The notes: a model not told the origin generated them from the letters alone. Counted from the stretch's first letter, positions 8,439-17,843 are shown. The stretch: 64,000 nucleotides of DNA from Gordonia sp. 'Campus' (GCF_022206305.1 NZ_JAKOIW010000005.1:238685-302684), one strand, 5' to 3'. Made by a program: numbers and translations.

Positions 8439-10037
8439 ATGTCCTCTACTACGACGCGGCGTAGCCTGTCGCCGGCCCCCGGGATCGCGGGTGTGGTGGC
8501 TGTCGGTGCTGCTCTCGCGGCCGGCGAACTCGCCGCGGTGCCGATCTCGCCGGACGCGTCGCCGTACTTCGCGGTCGGCTCCTCAGTGGTCGACCTGTCA
8601 CCCAAGCCGGTACGTGACTGGGCCATCGACACCTTCGGCACCGCGGACAAGCTCGCGCTGTTCGTCGGCATGGGCGTACTGATCGCTGTTCTCGCGGCCG
8701 CCTGCGGATACCTCGAGCGCCGTCGGCCGCCGCTCGGCTCCCTCGTGGTGGTGGCGTTCGGGGTCGTCGGTGTCATCGCGGCACTCAACCGGCCGAACGC
8801 CACGTGGACCCACGCCCTGCCCTCCGTCGTCGCCGGCATCGTCGGCGTCCTCGTTCTGCGACTGCTGTTGGCGCAGCTCGCTCCGCGCCGTGCTGGCGCT
8901 GTGACCGATGGCGCTGTGACCGATGGCGCCGGGGCGGATGATGCCGATGCGCGCCCGGCCGAACGCGCGTCGATGTCGAGACGCTTCGTGCTGACCGCGG
9001 CAGGCGTGGCCGCGGTGGCCGTCGCCGCGGGTGTGGTCGGGCGCAAGATGCTCACCGACACCGCGGGCATCATCGCCGACCGGGCTCGCATCCTGCTCCC
9101 GACGCCGAGGACGTCTGCTCCGCCGGTACCCGACGGGGTCGATCTGTCCGATTCCGGCGCAACGCCTTTCATGACCGACAACGACGACTTCTACCGCATC
9201 GACACAGCTCTGCAGGTGCCGACACTGACCACCGAGGACTGGCGGTTGCGCATCCACGGTGACGTCGACAAAGAGGTCACGCTCACCTGGGACGACCTCC
9301 TGGCGATGCCCATGACCGAACGCATCGTGACGCTGACCTGTGTCTCCAACGAGGTCGGCGGCGACCTCGTCGGCAACGCCCGCTGGCTGGGGGTGCCGAT
9401 GAGCGAGGTCCTCGACCTCGCGGGCGTCAAACCCGGGTCCGACATGCTTTTGTCGACCAGCATCGACGGTTGGACATGCGGTACGCCCATCTCCGATGTC
9501 ACCGACGGCCGCGATGCGTTGCTGGCCATCGGCATGAACGGATCCCCGCTGCCGTTCGAACACGGTTACCCCGTTCGCCAGGTGGTGCCCGGACTGTACG
9601 GCTACGTCTCGGCAACCAAGTGGGTCGTCGACTGGGAGATCACCCGCTTCTCCGAGGCGAAGGCGTACTGGACGACGCGCGGGTGGTCGGCGATGGGTCC
9701 GATCAAGATGGCCTCGCGGTTCGATCGCCCGGCCGACAACTCCGAGCACCCCGCGGGAGAGGTCATCGTCGCCGGCACCGCCTGGGCCCAGCACACCGGG
9801 ATCGAGCGCGTCGAGGTCCGTGTCGACCAGGGGCCGTGGCAACCCGCGGAGCTCGCCGAGGAGTACAGCATCGACACCTGGCGGCAGTGGCGGTTCCCGT
9901 GGCAGGCGACCAAGGGCGAGCACACCCTCGAATGCCGCGCAATCGACAAGCTCGGCCGGCCCCAGATCGAGCGCTATCAGGCGACCGCTCCCGACGGCGC
10001 GAGCGGTCTGGACGACCACGTCTACACCATCGTCTGA
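8439..10037 (+). CDS. membrane-anchored molybdopterin-dependent oxidoreductase (sulfite oxidase fold)
   Basis: A 532-residue protein. The first 200 residues hold about five hydrophobic helices; the last, after RRF, resembles a membrane anchor or Tat-like RR segment, and a 15-bp repeat encodes the linker before it. The second half is an oxidoreductase molybdopterin-binding domain with VTLTCVSNEVGG, whose cysteine would ligate molybdenum, and WLGVPMSEVL. The C-terminal 100 residues look like the beta-sandwich domain of the sulfite oxidase family. The catalytic domain probably faces outside the membrane. The substrate is unknown. The molybdate transport operon at 57 kb fits a need for this cofactor. 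Confidence 0.82.
   Translation: MSSTTTRRSLSPAPGIAGVVAVGAALAAGELAAVPISPDASPYFAVGSSVVDLSPKPVRDWAIDTFGTADKLALFVGMGVLIAVLAAACGYLERRRPPLGSLVVVAFGVVGVIAALNRPNATWTHALPSVVAGIVGVLVLRLLLAQLAPRRAGAVTDGAVTDGAGADDADARPAERASMSRRFVLTAAGVAAVAVAAGVVGRKMLTDTAGIIADRARILLPTPRTSAPPVPDGVDLSDSGATPFMTDNDDFYRIDTALQVPTLTTEDWRLRIHGDVDKEVTLTWDDLLAMPMTERIVTLTCVSNEVGGDLVGNARWLGVPMSEVLDLAGVKPGSDMLLSTSIDGWTCGTPISDVTDGRDALLAIGMNGSPLPFEHGYPVRQVVPGLYGYVSATKWVVDWEITRFSEAKAYWTTRGWSAMGPIKMASRFDRPADNSEHPAGEVIVAGTAWAQHTGIERVEVRVDQGPWQPAELAEEYSIDTWRQWRFPWQATKGEHTLECRAIDKLGRPQIERYQATAPDGASGLDDHVYTIV
8895..8939 (+). repeat. 15-bp tandem repeat, three units, in frame
   Basis: GGCGCTGTGACCGAT occurs twice exactly in tandem, followed by a degenerate third unit. 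It encodes GAVTD-GAVTD-GAGAD in the linker before the last N-terminal membrane helix of the oxidoreductase. Confidence 0.85.
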
Positions 10038-10085
10038 CCCTTCTGCTCGACCCCGTTCACACGGTGTGGGCGCGCCCTGCGGACG

Positions 10086-10113
10086 ACTTCTGTCCGGACA
10101 TGTGTCCAGAAGT
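10086..10113. terminator. possible terminator hairpin after the molybdenum oxidoreductase
   Basis: ACTTCT...GGACA pairs with TGTCC-AGAAGT across a 2-nt centre, giving 11 paired bases with a 4-nt bulge (GTCC). It lies 48 bases after the stop. No U-tract follows, so it could also be an operator. Confidence 0.4.
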
Positions 10114-10399
10114 GCGGAAAACCGCAGCGTCAAGGGCAGAGTGAGGTATCTGACTCGCCTGAGCTGCCGCTGAGAACGCATGTTATGTTCAACGCACCTT
10201 TATGTGAGCCGGGTGACAGTCATCCCCTTGTCCGACCCGTGCACCTCGTGACCTGCGTCAGGTCGTCCGTTCCGCCGACACACATGGCGGAGCTGCACGA
10301 TCTGGTGGCGGGTCACCTCGTTGACAAGACGCGCCGAGTGCAGGCGCGCCAACCAACGGCGTCGCGGTGAGCGGCGCCGGATCAGGCAGGGTGAAAAAA
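10114..10399 (+). other. leader region of the transhydrogenase operon
   Basis: About 285 bases without a convincing gene. ATGTTATGTTCAAC near 10178-10192 is AT-rich enough to contain a -10 element. I recognise no riboswitch and no supported small reading frame. It presumably carries the pnt promoter and a long 5' leader. Confidence 0.35.
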
Positions 10400-11530
10400 A
10401 TGACAGTGGGTGTCGTGCGCGAGACGGCCCCGGGGGAGCGCCGAGTGGCGCTCGTCCCGAAGGTGGTCGCCGCGCTGGTGGGCAAGAAGGTGCCCGTGGT
10501 GGTGGAGTCGGGGGCCGGTCTCGGCGCTCTGATCCCCGACGAGGCGTACACCGAGGCGGGAGCGTCGATCGGTGATCCGTACGAGGCCGATGTGGTCCTG
10601 CGGGTATCACCGCCGTCGGATTCCGAGATCGGCAAGCTTCGCAGCGGTCAGCGGCTGATCGGCTTCCTCGCGCCGCGCAACGCCGACAATCAGATCGGCA
10701 CGCTGCGCGATGCCGGGGTCGAGGCGTACGCGGTGGAGGCAATTCCGCGTATCTCTCGTGCGCAGGTGATGGACGCGCTCAGCTCGCAGGCGAACGTCGC
10801 GGGGTACAAGTCGGTCGTCGTGGCCGCGGATGTGTCGACGCGGTTCTTCCCGATGCTGACGACGGCCGCGGGCACGGTGAAGCCGGCCACGGTGCTGGTC
10901 CTCGGCGTCGGCGTGGCGGGTTTGCAGGCGCTGGCCACGGCCAAGCGTCTGGGCGCCCGGACCACCGGATACGACGTGCGGCCCGAGGTCGCCGAGCAGG
11001 TCCGCTCGGTCGGTGCGCAGTGGCTGGATCTGGGCATCGATGCTGCCGGTGAGGGCGGGTACGCCCGTGAGCTCACCGACGACGAGCGCGCCCAGCAACA
11101 GCAGGCGCTCGAAGACGCCATCAAGGGGTTCGACGTGGTGATCACCACCGCGCTGGTGCCGGGTCGTCCGGCGCCGCGTCTGGTGACCGCGGCCGCGGTC
11201 GAGGGCATGAAGCCGGGCAGTGTGGTCGTCGACCTCGCCGGTGAGACCGGCGGCAACTGCGAGTTGACCGAACCGGGCGAGACCGTCGTCAAACACGACG
11301 TGACGATCGCGGCACCGCTGAATCTGCCTGCGACCATGCCCGAGCACGCCAGCGAGCTGTACTCGAAGAACCTGCTGGCGCTGATCGAGCTGATGCTCGA
11401 CGACAACGGTTCCATCACACCGGATTTCGACGACGAGGTGATCGCGGCCGCGTGTGTCACCCGAGATGAGCCCGGCGCCGGGAACGAAGTGAGCGGGCCG
11501 AAAGACGGCCAGCAGGAGGTGAGTGCCTGA
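10400..11530 (+). CDS. pntAA: NAD(P) transhydrogenase subunit alpha part 1 (PntAA)
   Basis: A 376-residue NAD(H)-binding domain I of the proton-translocating transhydrogenase, which moves hydride between NADH and NADP+ using the proton gradient. The N-terminus has the alanine dehydrogenase/PntA pattern ETAPGERRVAL. GVGVAGLQALATAKRLGA is the nucleotide-binding loop. The membrane part is encoded separately, as in other actinobacteria. The ATG at 10400 has AGG about 9 bases upstream; a GTG at 10391 is an alternative. Its stop overlaps the next start (TGATG). Confidence 0.93.
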   Translation: MTVGVVRETAPGERRVALVPKVVAALVGKKVPVVVESGAGLGALIPDEAYTEAGASIGDPYEADVVLRVSPPSDSEIGKLRSGQRLIGFLAPRNADNQIGTLRDAGVEAYAVEAIPRISRAQVMDALSSQANVAGYKSVVVAADVSTRFFPMLTTAAGTVKPATVLVLGVGVAGLQALATAKRLGARTTGYDVRPEVAEQVRSVGAQWLDLGIDAAGEGGYARELTDDERAQQQQALEDAIKGFDVVITTALVPGRPAPRLVTAAAVEGMKPGSVVVDLAGETGGNCELTEPGETVVKHDVTIAAPLNLPATMPEHASELYSKNLLALIELMLDDNGSITPDFDDEVIAAACVTRDEPGAGNEVSGPKDGQQEVSA

Positions 11531-11835
11531 TGTACGCCGGACTTCTCGCGAATCTCGCGATCCTGGTGCTCGCCGGGTTCGTCGGCTTCGCCGTCATCTC
11601 CAAGGTTCCGAACACCCTGCACACCCCGTTGATGTCGGGCACCAACGCCATTCACGGCATCGTCGTGCTCGGTGCGCTGGTCGTCCTGGGCAAGCTGCCC
11701 GCCGATGCCGGGTGGGGTGTGCGCATCATCGCGTTCGTCGCGCTGGTGTTCGGCACGCTCAACGTGATCGGTGGCTTCGCGGTCACCGATCGGATGCTGG
11801 GCATGTTCAAGGGTAAGAAGGAGGCGGCCAAGTGA
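11530..11835 (+). CDS. pntAB: NAD(P) transhydrogenase subunit alpha part 2 (PntAB)
   Basis: A 101-residue integral membrane subunit with about three hydrophobic helices, forming part of the proton channel (domain II). HTPLMSGTNAIHG is the conserved segment of PntA's membrane domain. It starts within the pntAA stop and ends overlapping the pntB start, so the three subunits are translationally coupled. Confidence 0.92.
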   Translation: MYAGLLANLAILVLAGFVGFAVISKVPNTLHTPLMSGTNAIHGIVVLGALVVLGKLPADAGWGVRIIAFVALVFGTLNVIGGFAVTDRMLGMFKGKKEAAK

Positions 11836-13382
11836 ACGGCTCCCCAGAAACATCTATGTCACAGCTGATACTCGCGGCGGGCGCGCATACCCCGAGTGAG
11901 GGCGTCGCCTACCTGGTGACCGCGCTCTACATCGTCTCGTTCTCCCTGTTCATCTATGGCCTGATGGGCCTGACCGGACCCAAGACCGCGGTGCGCGGCA
12001 ACTGGATCGCCGCGGTGGGCATGGGTCTGGCCGTCGCCGCGACACTGCTCTACGTCTGGAACGAAGGAGCGGTCGGTTCCGACGGGCACTCGACCGAGGG
12101 CGTGCCCACGATCAACTGGGTGCTCATCGTCGTCGGTCTGGTTCTCGGTGTGGCACTGGGCATCCCGCCTGCGCTGAAGACCAAGATGACGGCGATGCCG
12201 CAGCTGGTCGCGCTGTTCAACGGCGTCGGCGGCGGCACCGTGGCGCTGATCGCGTGGGCCGAATTCATCGAGACCTCCGGGTTCTCGACCTTCCACAACG
12301 TCGAACCGGCCTCGCCGCTGGTGATCGGTTCGCTGATCGCCGCGATCATCGGCTCGGTCTCGTTCTGGGGATCGCTGGTGGCATTCGCGAAGCTGCAGGA
12401 GATCATGCCCAAGGGGCTGGAGAAGACCTTCGTCTCCAACGCCAAGCTGTTCCAGGCCGCCAACATCGTGTTGCTCTTCGTCGCTCTGGGACTGGCGATC
12501 TACCTCGGTGTCGACGCCTCGAACGGCGGCGGCGCGAGTGTCTGGTGGATGGTTGCGGTGTTGGTCGCCGCGGGTGTGATGGGTCTGTTCGTGGTGTTCC
12601 CCATCGGTGGTGCGGACATGCCGGTGGTCATCTCGCTGCTCAATGCGATGACGGGTCTGTCGGCGGCAGCCGCGGGTATCGCGCTGGACAACACGGCGCT
12701 GATCGTGGCCGGCATGATCGTCGGCGCCTCGGGTTCGATCCTGACCAACCTGATGGCCAAGGCGATGAACCGGTCGATCCCGGCCATCGTGTTCGGTTCG
12801 TTCGGTGGCGGCGATGCCGCTGCCGCAGGCGGTCCCGGCGCCGAGGGTGGCACCGTGAAGGCGACGTCGGCCGCCGACGCCGCGATCCAGATGGCGTATG
12901 CCAACCAGGTGATCGTCGTCCCCGGGTACGGTCTGGCCGTGGCGCAGGCCCAACACGCGGTCAAGGAGATGGCGAAGCTGCTGGAGGCCAAGGGCGTCGA
13001 GGTCAAGTACGCGATCCATCCGGTCGCCGGTCGCATGCCCGGTCACATGAACGTGCTGCTGGCCGAGGCCGATGTCGAGTACGACTCGATGAAGGAGATG
13101 GACGACATCAACGGCGAGTTCAGCCGGACCGACGTCGCCATCGTCATCGGCGCCAACGACGTCACCAACCCTGCGGCGCGCAATGATCCGAGTTCGCCGA
13201 TCCACGGTATGCCGATCCTCAACGTCGACGAGGCGCGATCGACCATCGTGCTGAAGCGGTCGATGAGTTCGGGCTACGCCGGCATCGAGAACCCGCTGTT
13301 CTTCGCCGACGGCACCAGCATGCTCTTCGGCGACGCCAAGAAGAGCGTCGACAGCGTCATCGAGGAACTGAAAGCGCTGTAA
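11832..13382 (+). CDS. pntB: NAD(P) transhydrogenase subunit beta (PntB)
   Basis: A 516-residue subunit with about nine membrane helices followed by the NADP(H)-binding domain III. VPGYGLAVAQAQHAVKEM and HPVAGRMPGHMNVLLAEADV are family signatures, and GANDVTNPAAR lies in the NADP site. It is longer than E. coli PntB (about 462) through a C-terminal-half linker rich in Gly/Ala (about residues 318-350) and a longer N-terminus. GTG at 11832 follows GGAGG; an in-frame ATG at 11856 is an alternative. Last gene of the pnt operon. Confidence 0.92.
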   Translation: MNGSPETSMSQLILAAGAHTPSEGVAYLVTALYIVSFSLFIYGLMGLTGPKTAVRGNWIAAVGMGLAVAATLLYVWNEGAVGSDGHSTEGVPTINWVLIVVGLVLGVALGIPPALKTKMTAMPQLVALFNGVGGGTVALIAWAEFIETSGFSTFHNVEPASPLVIGSLIAAIIGSVSFWGSLVAFAKLQEIMPKGLEKTFVSNAKLFQAANIVLLFVALGLAIYLGVDASNGGGASVWWMVAVLVAAGVMGLFVVFPIGGADMPVVISLLNAMTGLSAAAAGIALDNTALIVAGMIVGASGSILTNLMAKAMNRSIPAIVFGSFGGGDAAAAGGPGAEGGTVKATSAADAAIQMAYANQVIVVPGYGLAVAQAQHAVKEMAKLLEAKGVEVKYAIHPVAGRMPGHMNVLLAEADVEYDSMKEMDDINGEFSRTDVAIVIGANDVTNPAARNDPSSPIHGMPILNVDEARSTIVLKRSMSSGYAGIENPLFFADGTSMLFGDAKKSVDSVIEELKAL

Positions 13383-13397
13383 CGCTTCACCCTCGCC

Positions 13398-13436
13398 ACG
13401 AGACCCCGACAACCGTTCTGGTCGTCGGGGTCTCGT
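13398..13436 (+). terminator. terminator after pntB
   Basis: ACGAGACCCCGAC and GTCGGGGTCTCGT form a perfect 13-bp stem with a 13-nt loop, 15 bases after pntB. No long U-tract follows, as is common in high-GC actinobacteria. Confidence 0.8.
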
Positions 13437-13519
13437 CGTCATCGAGCAGGAATCGAGAAGCGACGGGCGCGAAGGCCGCCGTAGTGTCGGTGCATCATCT
13501 GATCGCAACGGAGGAAACC

Positions 13520-13759
13520 ATGTCCCTGTCACTGCGTTCCCTGTCGCTCTGGTATCAGCGAAGGATCAACGCGCGCACCGTCACCCGTATCCGGAACAAG
13601 AGCGGATCGATGTGGGGCATGGAGATGCTCGTCCTCGGGGCCGAGGAGCGGGCAACCGCGTGGGATCGGGTCGTCGACGCCCAGCCGCGCTACGCCAAGT
13701 ACCAGAAGAAGTCGGCTCGCGAGTATCCCCTCGTGCGGCTCGAGCCGATCACCGGATAG
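13520..13759 (+). pseudogene. Ddn-type deazaflavin nitroreductase with an internal deletion
   Basis: A 79-residue reading frame with a good GGAGG site. The first half (WYQRRINARTVTRIR...GMEMLVL) looks like the N-terminus of the F420-dependent nitroreductase family, and the second half (AWDRVVDAQPRYAKYQ...EYPLVRLEP) looks like its C-terminus. Family members as I know them run to about 130-150 residues, and the F420-binding core between these halves (GRRSGxxRxTPL and following strands) is missing. The junction lies near residue 38. An in-frame deletion of roughly 60-70 codons is the simplest reading, so it is probably inactive. A short stand-alone variant cannot be excluded. Confidence 0.6.
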
Positions 13760-13856
13760 GCCGTTGCGATCTCGGGCGGCCCGGGCCGATGAGTTCCGGC
13801 GACGTGAGGTGTCTGTCCCTGCACAACACAACGCATTCCGCGCAGAGGAGATCGTC

Positions 13857-14303
13857 ATGGCTCACAACACCGTCACCGCCGACAACCGCACCGATTCCGA
13901 ATCGGCGGATGCCCCGTCGTCCGGCCGGAACCGGCGTCGCATCACGGGCATCGTCATCAGCGTCCTGGTCGGTGCCTTCCTCACTTTCGACGTCGTGATC
14001 AAGCTGACGCGTCCGCAGGAGGTGGTCGATTCGATGGCGAAGCTGGGCTTCCCGATCGATCAGGCGCTGGTGATGGGTGTCGTACTCCTGGTGTGTCTCA
14101 TCGTGTTCGCCATCCCACGTACCGCGGTCCTCGGCGCCCTGGGCATCACGGCCTACCTCGGTGGCGCGGTCACCGCCAACATGAGGATCGAGGCGCCCCT
14201 GTTCGACACGGTCCTGTTCGCGGTCTACACCGGGGTCTTCATGTGGATCGGGCTGGCGTTGCGCCGTCCGGAACTGCTGAAGGTGGCCGGCCTGAAGCGC
14301 TGA
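13857..14303 (+). CDS. DoxX-like membrane protein
   Basis: A 148-residue protein with a polar N-terminus and four hydrophobic helices (about 31-47, 74-92, 96-113, 119-140). The arrangement and LGITAYLGGAVTANMRI, after the second helix pair, fit the DoxX-like family. Some members of this family take part in membrane thiol/quinone redox chemistry, but many have no known role. The start has AGAGGAGA. A strong terminator follows. Confidence 0.75.
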   Translation: MAHNTVTADNRTDSESADAPSSGRNRRRITGIVISVLVGAFLTFDVVIKLTRPQEVVDSMAKLGFPIDQALVMGVVLLVCLIVFAIPRTAVLGALGITAYLGGAVTANMRIEAPLFDTVLFAVYTGVFMWIGLALRRPELLKVAGLKR

Positions 14304-14329
14304 GCCCCACCGGCACGCCGAACCACCGG

Positions 14330-14370
14330 CCCCGCACCCGTTACCGATCTGGGATCGCACGGGTGCGGGG
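14330..14370 (+). terminator. terminator after the doxX-like gene
   Basis: CCCCGCACCCGT and ACGGGTGCGGGG form a perfect 12-bp stem with a 17-nt loop, 27 bases after the stop. Confidence 0.8.
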
Positions 14371-14418
14371 TCGTTGCGCATCTCTCGTACCGTTACGCGA
14401 GTGACTGGTGTTGCCAGA

Positions 14419-15417
14419 GTGAAGCGGATGAAGGTGGCGGCTGCCGCGACGATCGCGGTCGCGGCGCTCGGTGGCGTGGCCGTCGGCACCCTGCCGGCGC
14501 AGGACGCATCGGTGGTGACGACCGCGTCGGCCGTCGATCCGGCCGGTCTGTACAACAGCGCCCAATCGAAGTTCGGCGGCGGCGACGTCGCGGGTGGACT
14601 CGACTTGTTGCAGCAGGTTCTCGCGATCGCGCCGGCAGACACCGATGCGCTCGCCTTGCAAGCGATCTGGGCCGACCAGATCGACGATGTCGTCGTCGTC
14701 CGCTCGGCCCTCAATCGACTGTCGATGATGAACCCGATGCTGGCCACCACGGCGCGCAACATCATCGCGGGTGTCACCACCGCCGCTCAGATCGTTCCGG
14801 CGACCACGCCGCAACCGGTGTCCGGCCGGGTGGCGATCGTCGTCCTCGGATACGGCCTGAACGCCAACGGCAAGATGGCGCCGGAACTCGTGAACAGGGT
14901 GTCGGCAGGTAAGGCGCAATCCGAGGTCACCACCAGCGCCCCCATCGTCGTGACCGGCGGTGTGCCCAAGAAGGGCGTCACCGAGGCGGCCGCGATGCGG
15001 ACCTGGCTGATCGACAACGGTGTCGGGTCCGACCGAATCCTCGTCGAGGACAAGTCCGGGTCGACGGTGGCCAATGCCCAGAACACCGCCGAGATCCTGC
15101 GAGCGCGCGGCATCCGCGACATCGTCCTGGTCACCTCGCCGAACCACATCCGGCGTGGGGCAGCCGATTTCGGCGCCATGGGCCTGCGCGTCGTCGGGTC
15201 CCTCACCACCGCGACAGACCTGGAGAAGTTCCAGACCCCGTTGACGAAGTCGCAACAGACCGGCATCAGACTCGAAGCCACGCGGACCGCACGCATCCCG
15301 GCGACACACGAAGCCGGGTTGCTGCCGCAGAACCTGCCCGACCCCGGACCCGGCCTGATCCCGGAGATCGGCGGGAAGATCCTCCAGGAGTTGTTGCGCG
15401 CCGGCTCGTCCGGTTGA
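14419..15417 (+). CDS. YdcF/SanA-type DUF218 protein, exported
   Basis: About 332 residues. The N-terminus (basic residues, then AAAATIAVAALGG) is a signal peptide or anchor, so the protein probably works outside the membrane. Residues about 40-120 are Ala-rich helical. The DUF218 domain follows: IVVLGYGLN, a GGVPKKGVTEA loop, and SPNHIRRGAADF. Family members are linked to cell-envelope permeability and peptidoglycan metabolism, with unclear chemistry. The start is uncertain: GTG 14401, GTG 14419 and ATG 14428 are all possible and differ by a few residues. Confidence 0.75.
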   Translation: MKRMKVAAAATIAVAALGGVAVGTLPAQDASVVTTASAVDPAGLYNSAQSKFGGGDVAGGLDLLQQVLAIAPADTDALALQAIWADQIDDVVVVRSALNRLSMMNPMLATTARNIIAGVTTAAQIVPATTPQPVSGRVAIVVLGYGLNANGKMAPELVNRVSAGKAQSEVTTSAPIVVTGGVPKKGVTEAAAMRTWLIDNGVGSDRILVEDKSGSTVANAQNTAEILRARGIRDIVLVTSPNHIRRGAADFGAMGLRVVGSLTTATDLEKFQTPLTKSQQTGIRLEATRTARIPATHEAGLLPQNLPDPGPGLIPEIGGKILQELLRAGSSG

Positions 15418-15550
15418 GGGCCCCACAGGGCAACGGTCACGGCCGATGTCGTGAAGTGAGTCACACCGCTTTTCCGCTGCGCTGCGGTTTCGGCGTCTGT
15501 CGCCGGCAGAATTCATCTGGATTCAACAAATCGTCGGTAGCTTCGGACAT

Positions 15551-17827
15551 ATGCGAAAAAAGGGAGTCGGGGCCCTGGGGATTCGCGACGTGGTGCGGTA
15601 CGACCTACCCGCATCGCTCGTGGTTTTTCTTGTCGCCCTTCCGTTGTCATTGGGAATTGCCATCGCGTCGGGTGCTCCGGTACTCGCCGGACTCATCGCC
15701 GCGGTCGTCGGTGGGATCGTCGTCGGCCTGATAGGTGGTAGCCCGCTTCAGGTTTCGGGTCCGGCCGCCGGGCTCACTGTCGTCGTCGCCGACATGGTCG
15801 CCAACTTCGGCTGGCGCGTAACGTGTTTGATCACCGTGGGCGCCGGGGTACTGCAGATCCTGTTCGGACTCAGCAAGGTGGCGGGGGCCGCACTGGCCAT
15901 CGCGCCCGTGGTCGTGCACGCGATGCTCGCCGGAATCGGTATCACCATCGCGCTGCAGCAGATCCACGTGCTACTCGGCGGCAGTTCGGCGAGCACCGCG
16001 TGGGAGAACGTGACCTCGCTGCCGTCGGGGCTGGCGAACATCGAGACCTCCGGTGCACTCGTGGGTGGCACGGTGATCGTCGTACTGCTGGTCTGGCCGC
16101 TGCTGCCGTCACCGGTACGCAAGGTGCCGGGGCCTCTCGTCGCGATCGTGGGCGCGACCCTCATGACCTTCGTGTTCGGTCTCGACGTCGAGCGGATCAG
16201 CATCGACGGCAACTTCTTCGAGGCGATCATGCTGCCGGAGCTGCCCGACGGTGGTTGGGGCGCAGTCCTTCTCGGTGTGCTGACCGTCGCCCTCATCGCG
16301 AGCGTCGAGTCGCTGCTCTCGGCGGTGGCCGTCGACAAGATGCACACCGGACCGCGCAGCAACCTCAACCGGGAGCTGCTCGGCCAGGGGAGTGCGAACA
16401 TCACCTCGGGGATGCTCGGCGGACTGCCGGTGACCGGCGTGATCGTCCGCAGCACGACCAACGTGGCCTCGGGTGCGCGCACCTCGGCGTCGGCCGTGAT
16501 GCACGGTGTGTGGGTGCTCGTGTTCGCGGCGTTGCTGACGGGGCTCGTCGAGCGGATCCCGATGGCCGCGCTGGCCGGCTTGCTCGTGGTGATCGGTATC
16601 CAGTTGGTCAAGTTGGCGCATATGCGGATCGCGTTGCGCACCGGCGATCTCTGGGTCTACGTCATCACCGTGTTGTCGGTCGTGTTCCTCAATCTCCTCG
16701 AGGGCGTCGGCATCGGTCTGGCGGTGGCGATCGGACTGGTCGTCTGGCGCGTGGTCCGCGCCGAGATCACCTCCGAGCCGGTGGGGACCGGCGTCGACGC
16801 GGGGCAATGGGTTGTCCGCGTGCATGGTTCGCTGAGCTTCCTGTCGCTGCCGAAGCTGAACAAGGCGCTGACACAGGTGCCGGACGGAGCGCACCTGACG
16901 CTGGATCTCGACACCGACTTCCTGGATCACGCGGCGTCGGAGATGCTCGGGGACTTCCGGTGGGCGCACGAAGCGGGCGGCGGTACGGTGCTCGTGGTCG
17001 AAAAAGGTCGTGCCCGGCTCGTCGACGCCCCGCGTCGACCACCGCGTAGACACACGACGGGGTTCGCCGGCCTCACCCCATGGCGCAATCGGGTCGGCGC
17101 CGACACCGCTGCCGCGCAGGAACGTCCGGCAGCGCTGCGTTCGGTGCTCGGTGGTGTGGACGAATACGAGAACTCGCACGCCGACGCGCTGCGGGCCATG
17201 CTCGCCGACGTCACCGAAACGCAGGATCCGGACTCGCTCTTCGTGACCTGCGCGGACTCTCGACTCCTGCCGAACGTCATCACGGCCAGCGGTCCGGGCG
17301 ATCTGTTCACCGTGCGCAACGTCGGCAACCTGATCCCCACCGAGTCCGATGGCGACGTATCAGTGCAGGCCGCACTGGAATTCGCGATCGGCGAACTCGC
17401 GGTCTCGTCCATTGTGGTGTGCGGTCATTCCTCCTGCGGCGCCATGCGTGCTCTGCTCGACGGTGAGCAGGCGGAGTCCGATCCCGCCGGGACGACCGCG
17501 GACGGTCAGACCTCGGACCGGACGCCCATCCAGCGCTGGCTGCGTCATGCGGTGCCGAGCCGGGTGGCGTTCCGCCACGGACATCCCGCCGGCCGGGCCG
17601 CGGCCGAACTCGGACTACCCGAGGTTGATCAACTGGCGGTGGTCAACGTCGCGAAGCAGATCGAGACGCTTGCGCGCCACCCGTTGGTCGGCCGGGTGGC
17701 CGCCGAGGCCCGGCTCCGAATCGTCGGCCTCTACTTCGACATCGCCACGGCGCGGGTGTACGAGGTGACCCCGCAGAGTCTGTCCCCGGTGGCGCGGCGC
17801 GCGGAGGCGCCTGCGGTCTCGACGTGA
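15551..17827 (+). CDS. SulP-family bicarbonate/sulfate transporter fused to a beta-carbonic anhydrase
   Basis: A 758-residue fusion. Residues about 15-400 are a SulP anion transporter with some 10-12 helices. About 415-490 form a STAS-like domain. A basic linker leads to a beta-carbonic anhydrase at about 530-745. Zinc-site residues are visible: the Cys and the Asp-Arg pair in TCADSR near 567, and His and Cys in GHSSCGAM near 625-628. Carbonic anhydrase interconverts CO2 and bicarbonate, so the fusion probably couples bicarbonate uptake to hydration at the inner membrane face. M. tuberculosis Rv3273 has the same architecture. It is flanked by unrelated genes. Confidence 0.92.
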   Translation: MRKKGVGALGIRDVVRYDLPASLVVFLVALPLSLGIAIASGAPVLAGLIAAVVGGIVVGLIGGSPLQVSGPAAGLTVVVADMVANFGWRVTCLITVGAGVLQILFGLSKVAGAALAIAPVVVHAMLAGIGITIALQQIHVLLGGSSASTAWENVTSLPSGLANIETSGALVGGTVIVVLLVWPLLPSPVRKVPGPLVAIVGATLMTFVFGLDVERISIDGNFFEAIMLPELPDGGWGAVLLGVLTVALIASVESLLSAVAVDKMHTGPRSNLNRELLGQGSANITSGMLGGLPVTGVIVRSTTNVASGARTSASAVMHGVWVLVFAALLTGLVERIPMAALAGLLVVIGIQLVKLAHMRIALRTGDLWVYVITVLSVVFLNLLEGVGIGLAVAIGLVVWRVVRAEITSEPVGTGVDAGQWVVRVHGSLSFLSLPKLNKALTQVPDGAHLTLDLDTDFLDHAASEMLGDFRWAHEAGGGTVLVVEKGRARLVDAPRRPPRRHTTGFAGLTPWRNRVGADTAAAQERPAALRSVLGGVDEYENSHADALRAMLADVTETQDPDSLFVTCADSRLLPNVITASGPGDLFTVRNVGNLIPTESDGDVSVQAALEFAIGELAVSSIVVCGHSSCGAMRALLDGEQAESDPAGTTADGQTSDRTPIQRWLRHAVPSRVAFRHGHPAGRAAAELGLPEVDQLAVVNVAKQIETLARHPLVGRVAAEARLRIVGLYFDIATARVYEVTPQSLSPVARRAEAPAVST

Positions 17828-17843
17828 CGGCGGTCGGAAGCGG

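Noticed and set aside
11859..13532. 557-codon open frame on the minus strand across pntB
   Set aside because: It is the antisense of a certain gene; the product is Arg/His/Asp-rich low-complexity sequence without any domain. Long antisense frames are expected at this GC content.
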